Shown in pieces: positions 1 to 3,909 of a DNA stretch of 5,874 nucleotides. Made by a program: the position numbers and the translations under genes. Positions within the stretch are counted from its first letter, which is position 1. Every line of letters begins with the position of its first letter. The notes under the pieces were generated by a model that was not told where the DNA came from, ran no database searches, and was given only the letters and a program-made list of their open reading frames with translations. The stretch is taken from NCBI GenBank assembly GCA_949948825.1, contig CATLIJ010000172.1, positions 1-5,874 on the forward strand, read 5' to 3'. Origin of the DNA: an uncultured Clostridiaceae bacterium. GTDB taxonomy: Bacteria; Bacillota; Clostridia; Lachnospirales; Lachnospiraceae.

Positions 1-221
1 TCTTCCATAGCAGTCAGGTACTTCAGCCCATCCCGAAATTTTTGTACAGTAACTCTTGTCTTTCCCTCCCCATAGGGCATCCCAATTTCTGTGGTGTCCA
101 TTTCATGAAGCTTCAATGGGTCAATTATCGGTTCCCCTCCAAATATCAAATAGTTAAATGCGTCTGCAAAGACTTTCGCATCTTTTATATAATCTTTTGT
201 CACTATATCTTTTGCTGCCAA
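1..221 (-). CDS. Rpn family PD-(D/E)XK nuclease / putative transposase, N-terminal part (3' end outside window)
   Basis: Reading the minus strand from a TTG at 221-219 gives 73 open codons running off the left edge. The protein begins MAAKDIVTKDY, followed by FADAFNYLIFGG, LHEMDTTEIGMPYGEG and QKFRDGLKYLTAME. From family knowledge this is the conserved N-terminus of the Rpn recombination-promoting nuclease / PD-(D/E)XK family transposase proteins abundant in Lachnospiraceae. Members have a restriction-endonuclease fold and have been linked to DNA cleavage and RecA-independent recombination; the catalytic acidic residues lie further on and are not visible. The TTG start is chosen because AGGAGG lies six bases upstream (228-233) and because family similarity begins right at this codon. 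The first in-frame ATG (101-99) would discard the conserved FADAFNYLIFGG segment. Its own promoter appears to lie at 447-475. Family assignment is confident; activity is not shown. Confidence 0.82.
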   Translation of the reverse strand, partial: MAAKDIVTKDYIKDAKVFADAFNYLIFGGEPIIDPLKLHEMDTTEIGMPYGEGKTRVTVQKFRDGLKYLTAME

Positions 222-446
222 GCTATTCCTCCTATTTCTTGCTGCTATAATTTTCTTTTGCCATCATAACCCGCCAATAACAACAATAACTGGGAGCGGC
301 ACGATTCCACCTATTACACAGTATTGAATTCATCTCCATTTCTTCCGCTCGCAACGGTCTGGTTTTATAATCCTCCGGCCTCTCCTTTCACTTTTGGCTT
401 TCCGCTTTTTTCTCTTTTTTATTCCTTGCAAGGCTTTCTTATCTAA
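222..446 (-). other. 5' leader / intergenic region upstream of the Rpn-family gene
   Basis: This is AT-rich sequence between the predicted start of transcription (about 440) and the Rpn-type gene. It contains a perfect 10-bp palindrome CCTTGCAAGG (424-433) just downstream of the predicted start site. It also contains a 35-codon minus-strand reading frame (339-232, starting MEMNSIL, ending YSSKK) whose stop overlaps the Shine-Dalgarno of the next gene. The small frame has only a weak ribosome site and no recognised homology, so it is noted as a possible leader peptide and not called a gene. No riboswitch or terminator fold was recognised by eye. Confidence 0.35.
228..233 (-). promoter_or_regulatory. 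Shine-Dalgarno AGGAGG for the Rpn-family gene
   Basis: The minus strand reads AGGAGG, then AATAGC, then TTG. A perfect anti-16S match at six-base spacing decides in favour of the non-ATG start at 221. A short upstream reading frame stops (TAG, 234-232) inside this motif. Confidence 0.8.
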
Positions 447-475
447 ATTATAGCATTTCAGACCCGCAATTACAA
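447..475 (-). promoter_or_regulatory. Sigma-70/SigA-type promoter reading toward the Rpn-family gene
   Basis: On the minus strand the -35 is TTGTAA (475-470), followed by a 17-base spacer, then a consensus -10 TATAAT (452-447). The -10 is preceded by TG one base upstream (extended -10, TGCTATAAT). Predicted transcription starts near 440 and would give a leader of about 220 nt before the TTG start at 221. The promoter lies just outside the edge of the LUD-domain remnant, so it may be the native promoter of the Rpn-type gene or have been brought in by the rearrangement. Confidence 0.6.
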
Positions 476-480
476 GGAGC

Positions 481-810
481 CGACGCCTTAAGTTTGTATC
501 CAGCCCCGCCACCCCGGAGGAGGGACGGGAGCTGATGTGCAAGGCTCTTCTCTGCGACACTTATCTTATGAGCAGCAATGCCATCAGCGAGGACGGACAG
601 CTTTACAATATTGATGGCAATGGGAACCGGGTGGCAGCCCTGATCTTTGGCCCGAAAAGCGTCATTGTGGTAGCTGGCATGAACAAGGTTACAAAGACCA
701 TTGCAGATGCCGAGACCCGCAGCCGCACCATCGCCGCACCCATAAACGCCCAGCGTTTCCCCAATGAAACCCCCTGCAATCACACTGGCTCCTGCGCAGA
801 CTGCTTAAGC
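481..810 (+). pseudogene. LUD-domain (LutC/YkgG-like lactate-utilization) protein, internal fragment, truncated at both ends
   Basis: The plus strand is open from just after a TAG at 451-453. Recognisable similarity begins around 505 (ATPEEGREL). It continues through SSNAISEDGQLYNIDG and NGNRVAALIFGPKSVIVVAG, then NAQRFPNETPC and a Cys cluster CNHTGSCADC (775-804). These are hallmarks of the LUD (DUF162) family, which includes LutC-type proteins tied to lactate oxidation and small stand-alone LUD proteins common in Clostridia. Such proteins are usually about 200-210 residues, so roughly the first 70 and last 50 residues are missing. After CLS the frame continues to a TGA at 892-894, but that stretch is antisense to the next remnant. 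There is no start codon with a ribosome site (the ATG at 535 is an internal Met) and no promoter on this strand, so it should be non-functional. Family call is firm. Confidence 0.75.
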
Positions 811-978
811 AAAACCAACTTCTTTGATTTCTCTGGCATCGATTCCCTCTATCTTTTCAGGATTATTTTCAAGAGAAGACACCAAAAAACCTGAGATTTG
901 ATTTTCCGGATATAAACTTCTAATTGCTCTGCATACACCAATCGCTACAGATTTTGCTCCAAAAATAAAGCTTTTCAT
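805..978 (-). pseudogene. 5' fragment of a Rossmann-like protein gene (function not recognised), 3'-truncated
   Basis: From an ATG at 978 preceded by GGAG four bases away, the minus strand encodes MKSFIFGAKSVAIGVCRAIR, then SLYPENQISGFLVSS, LENNPEKIEGIDAREIKEV, and stops at 807-805. The FIFGAKSVAIGV stretch resembles a nucleotide-binding beta-alpha-beta start. The whole resembles N-termini I associate with sugar- or glycan-cluster proteins of Lachnospiraceae, but I cannot name the family. At 57 codons it is far too short to be complete. The last few codons (GFA, stop) lie in DNA belonging to the convergent LUD fragment, so the true gene is cut at about 810-818. An ATG at 1017 in the same frame, with a weak GGA eight bases upstream, would add 13 residues (MIGKILKKQRWRY) and cannot be excluded. 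It sits 86 bp downstream of the nucleotidyltransferase remnant with no terminator between them, as in an operon. Confidence 0.55.
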
Positions 979-1064
979 ATATCTCCATCTCTGCTTTTTA
1001 AGTATTTTTCCAATCATACCAGATCCTGCTGCTTATGATCAAAAACTATAACCAATCAACGCAT

Positions 1065-1463
1065 TTAAAAAAACTGTATAAACTTCCGAATGCTACCATC
1101 TTCCATCCATCTGCATGCCTTTTCATAATCCTCATTTGTATCAAATTCCAACCAACCATTGTGAAAACATTCCGCTTTCACCTTTTTTCCAGACTCAATC
1201 ACAGCCTGAAGCAAATCGGTCATATATGCCTTTCTCACGGGTTTGCCTGATTGCTGCCATGGCCGGTCTCCAAAATTGCGATATGCCTCTTCCATGATCG
1301 TCTCAATCTGTTTTAAGCCGGATTTTGAAAATTTCAGCAGCCCGATATACCTTGCATCAATATCTTCAAGCTTTGATCCTACCAGTCCCAGTTCAATAAT
1401 ATTTCCATCCTTGTCCAATGACAGACTTTCTGTATCAAAATCATGTCTCTTCCTCCACAGCAT
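1065..1463 (-). pseudogene. Nucleotidyltransferase (NTP_transferase, LicC-like sugar/choline-phosphate type), C-terminal half, 5'-truncated
   Basis: The frame encodes about 125 residues. It includes FDTESLSLDKDGNIIELGLV, then DARYIGLLKFSKSG, GKPVRKAYMTDLLQAVIESG, and GWLEFDTNEDYEKACRWME, ending with a TAA at 1067-1065. The order ES(L)...GxIxELG...YxGLLKFS...AYMTDLLQ...GWLEFDTNEDYE matches the second half of small nucleotidyltransferases. These transfer NMP to sugar-1-phosphates or phosphocholine for surface-glycan decoration; the Asp of EFDT is a metal ligand in such enzymes. The N-terminal half with the GxGxR...PK nucleotide-binding signature is absent, although the family is about 230-260 residues long. 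The ATG at 1463 lies inside the kinase gene and is not a credible start. Similarity may begin at WRKRHDFDTESL (1457), meaning the kinase 3' end may be written in this remnant's DNA. Substrate cannot be told. Confidence 0.65.
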
Positions 1464-3909
1464 CCTCTTTATCCGTCTCGATCTCCTCCTCCCTCACCTC
1501 TGTCTCCATCTGGCTCATCTCCGGCTCTTCTTCACTGGTCATCTCTTCCGTCTCCGGCTCCGTAGGCTCCGGCCCCCTGCTGATGACAACATTCATTTTC
1601 ACTCCCTTTTTCACCATGCTTCCAGGCTTTGGCTTCTGCTTCATCACAGTTCCTTCCGGGTACTCATCGCTGTACTCACGGGTAACAGACCCCATTCGAA
1701 GCTCCATGTCCATAACCTGTTCCCTCACATCCTCCTCCGGAAGCCAGAGAATCTCCCAAACCTCCACATAATCATCTGTGTACTCACGGGTTCCTCCCAT
1801 AACAGGCGTTGTCTCTGCTGCACGGCTTTGGGCTTCTGCTGCCTGTCTGGATGCTTCTGCCGCCTGTCTTGCCGCTTCCTCTGCCTGGGAATCTGCAGCA
1901 GATGGGGCTGCCTTGGAACTGCTGCGGGCCGGGTCCTTTCCCTTGCTGATAATCAAATTGACTGCTCTCCCCTTCTTTACCTCTGTATCTGCCGGCACAC
2001 TTTGGGAAATCACCTTTCCTTCTGAAATGTCGTCACTATATTGTCTGGAAATGGAACCCACCGTAAGTCCCAGCCTTTCAATCTCCGCTCTGGCCTCTGA
2101 CTCTGTCATCAGTTCCACACTCTTCATGTAAATCCGGTCTGCTCCCTTACTGACGTATACTGTCACATAAGTTCCTGCATTTACTGACTGTCCGGCCAAA
2201 GGTTCCTGACTTAAAATCGTCCCCACAGGAGCATCATCCGCCACCTCTGCCCAGTTCACCTTGAGTCCTGCATCCTCCAGCTGACTCTGCGCCTCCTCTC
2301 TTGTCCCATTCCTCACATCCGGCACAAAGACCACCCGGTTGCTGTCCCCCTTTTGTCCGGCCTCGTTCATACAGATTGTCAAGGTAATTTCCTTTGTCAA
2401 AGGCAGATTATCTCCAGGCTCTGCATCCATGGAAAGCACGGACTGATAAACTCCCTCTTCCATGCTCTCCTGAATCACAATATGAGTAAATCCCCGTTCC
2501 TTTAAAAGCTTCTTGGCCTCCTCCTGTTTCAGCCCTTTCACTGCCGGAACAACTGCTTTTTCCTCCCCTTTGCTGATCCAGACCGTTACTACTGTGTGCT
2601 TCTCCACTGTGGTATTTTCCCAAATCTCCTGGTAAGAAATCCGGTTTGGGGGAACCTCAAGAGAATATACCATTTTATCCCGCGACATTTCCAGCTCCCG
2701 ATCTTCCAAAAGCTTCGCCGCCTGGTCTGCATCCTGGTTAATCACATTGGGTACCCGGACCATATTGGCCTCCAGGCTGGTCTTTCCTGTATTTACATGA
2801 AGCTTAATCATTCCAGTGGCCAGAAGTACTGCCACAAGCATTAAAAGTCCCGCTCCTGCTCCTGCCGCTGCCAGAAACCAGCGAGGCGCCACAAGTCTGG
2901 GTACCTTCTCCTTTGTGACAGCCCGGGCCTTTACCTCTGCTGCAATCAGCTCACTGGTAAATCCCTCCATGGTCAGAGTCCTGTCCTGGATTCTCACATT
3001 CATGGCATTCATCAAAGCAGTTTCAACTGGTTTGGATATCTTGATTCCCCGCCTGGAGGGCTTTTTGATTTCATCCTTTACCTTCCGCTCCAGCGCATCC
3101 TCCGGCGTCACTCCGGTAAGCATTTTATAAAAAGTCGCTGCAAGTGCATAGACATCTGTCCACGTTCCCTGATCTCCCCGGCTTCGGTACTGTTCCTCAG
3201 GTGCATATCCCTGCTTTAACATGACCGAAATACTCTTGCTGTATGTATTGGAGGCAAAATGAGCTGCCCCAAAGTCCAAAAGCTTCACCCGCAAAGCATC
3301 CGGCTCATCCGGATTCAGCACATAAATATTGTCCGGCGCAATATCCCGATGCAAAAGGCCGCTTTTATGAATCACGTCCATGGCAGTGGCAAGCTGTAAG
3401 ATTACAGGAATAGCCTCCTCCTCCGGCATGGTTCCCCGGTTCTTTAAATATTCCTTCAGGCTCATTCCCTCCAAAAATTCCATAACAATGTAAGCAGTCT
3501 TATTGCATTCAAAGCAATCATATACATGGACAATTCCCGGAATGGAGGAAAACCGGGCCAGATGCCTTGCCTCCTCCATAGTCTTCTTCACCCCATCCCG
3601 AAACTGGATTTCCTGCTCGCCCCCATACAGAACCAATTCCTCCTGTCCGGGCATCCGGGTAGCCAGATCACTGGGCAGATATTCCTTGATGGCCACCTTT
3701 CTTTTCATCAGATAATCCCATCCCACATAAGTAACGCCAAAGCCGCCTGCTCCCAGTACCTTTCCCACAATATACCGCTTATTAAGAATCGCTCCGGGCG
3801 TCAGGTAATATGCCTGATTGGCCTGGGAATCAGCCTGATAGCCGCAATAAGGACAGATCTCGTATTTGTCCTCATACTCCTGCATACATCCCATACATAA
3901 TCGTTTCAT
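1441..3909 (-). CDS. Membrane Ser/Thr protein kinase with N-terminal zinc ribbon and PASTA-type ectodomain
   Basis: The gene encodes 822 residues. A zinc ribbon comes first (CMGC at 5-8, CPYC at 19-22). The kinase domain spans about 46-325: Gly loop GAGGFGVT 53-60, VAIK Lys75, HRDIAPDN 187-194, DFG 212-214, YAPE 235-238. One membrane helix lies at about 345-367, so the C-terminus is extracytoplasmic. PASTA-like units follow at roughly 384-447, 451-513, 526-588 and 592-656. An Ala/Gln/Glu-rich linker (661-704) leads to a further PASTA-like unit (715-778) and an acidic Glu/Thr tail (780-822). PASTA domains in PrkC/Stk1/PknB kinases sense muropeptides or lipid II, so a wall-sensing role is inferred; the zinc ribbon and long tail differ from canonical PrkC. 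The ATG overlaps the upstream kinase stop (ATGA, 3909-3906) and lacks a close Shine-Dalgarno, pointing to translational coupling. The catalytic-loop Lys is replaced by Ala191. The 3' end lies at a rearrangement junction. Confidence 0.93.
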   Translation of the reverse strand: MKRLCMGCMQEYEDKYEICPYCGYQADSQANQAYYLTPGAILNKRYIVGKVLGAGGFGVTYVGWDYLMKRKVAIKEYLPSDLATRMPGQEELVLYGGEQEIQFRDGVKKTMEEARHLARFSSIPGIVHVYDCFECNKTAYIVMEFLEGMSLKEYLKNRGTMPEEEAIPVILQLATAMDVIHKSGLLHRDIAPDNIYVLNPDEPDALRVKLLDFGAAHFASNTYSKSISVMLKQGYAPEEQYRSRGDQGTWTDVYALAATFYKMLTGVTPEDALERKVKDEIKKPSRRGIKISKPVETALMNAMNVRIQDRTLTMEGFTSELIAAEVKARAVTKEKVPRLVAPRWFLAAAGAGAGLLMLVAVLLATGMIKLHVNTGKTSLEANMVRVPNVINQDADQAAKLLEDRELEMSRDKMVYSLEVPPNRISYQEIWENTTVEKHTVVTVWISKGEEKAVVPAVKGLKQEEAKKLLKERGFTHIVIQESMEEGVYQSVLSMDAEPGDNLPLTKEITLTICMNEAGQKGDSNRVVFVPDVRNGTREEAQSQLEDAGLKVNWAEVADDAPVGTILSQEPLAGQSVNAGTYVTVYVSKGADRIYMKSVELMTESEARAEIERLGLTVGSISRQYSDDISEGKVISQSVPADTEVKKGRAVNLIISKGKDPARSSSKAAPSAADSQAEEAARQAAEASRQAAEAQSRAAETTPVMGGTREYTDDYVEVWEILWLPEEDVREQVMDMELRMGSVTREYSDEYPEGTVMKQKPKPGSMVKKGVKMNVVISRGPEPTEPETEEMTSEEEPEMSQMETEVREEEIETDKEDAVEEET
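1671..1791 (-). repeat. 13-bp direct repeat pair encoding TREY(S/T)D motifs in the PASTA kinase
   Basis: The plus-strand 13-mer tgtactcacgggt is identical at 1671-1683 and 1779-1791, 108 bp (36 codons) apart. The copies encode TREYSDEYPEG (residues 743-753) and TREYTDDYVEV (707-717). The first sits where it belongs in a PASTA unit; the second lies out of register just before that unit begins. This suggests partial duplication or collapse of a repeat unit. Confidence 0.5.
1832..1890 (-). repeat. 21-bp in-frame tandem repeat encoding an Ala/Gln/Glu linker
   Basis: The plus-strand motif gcttctgcYgcctgtct occurs at 1832-1848 and 1853-1869, with a degenerate third copy in register from 1874. On the coding strand it gives the seven-residue units RQAAEAS and RQAAEAQ inside the PASTA kinase linker. 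The seven-residue period with Ala and charged residues suggests a rigid helix or weak coiled coil spacing the last PASTA-like unit from the others. Confidence 0.6.
3906..3909 (-). other. ATGA start/stop overlap coupling the two kinase genes
   Basis: The minus strand reads CCATGAAACG. The ATG (3909-3907) opens the PASTA kinase and the TGA (3908-3906) closes the SBP-type kinase. The nearest purine-rich site, GGATGGAG, ends about 14 bases upstream, too far for efficient independent initiation. Termination-reinitiation coupling and a fixed protein ratio are therefore likely. Confidence 0.8.

Noticed and set aside
330..560. Minus-strand 76-codon frame with a Lys/Arg-rich end
   Set aside because: It straddles the edge of the LUD fragment and runs through the promoter at 447-475. 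The basic composition follows from A/G-rich DNA, and no homology or ribosome site is seen.
448..783. Minus-strand 111-codon frame
   Set aside because: It is the antisense shadow of the LUD-domain fragment, whose plus-strand reading has unmistakable family motifs.
979..1064. Possible terminator or small RNA between the two minus-strand remnants
   Set aside because: No GC-rich hairpin with a following U run is visible on either strand; the A/T runs alone are not enough.
1461..1463. ATG at 1463 as the start of an intact small gene
   Set aside because: The protein would be only the C-terminal half of a nucleotidyltransferase with no nucleotide-binding motif, starting inside the kinase gene without a properly spaced ribosome site.
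1243..2025. Plus-strand open frame of 260 codons and the overlapping 117-codon frame at 1418-1771
   Set aside because: They are antisense to the kinase 3' half and the nucleotidyltransferase remnant. The composition is Leu/Ser/His/Cys-skewed, there is no ribosome site and no family signature; they arise from the purine-rich Glu/Ala codons of the kinase.
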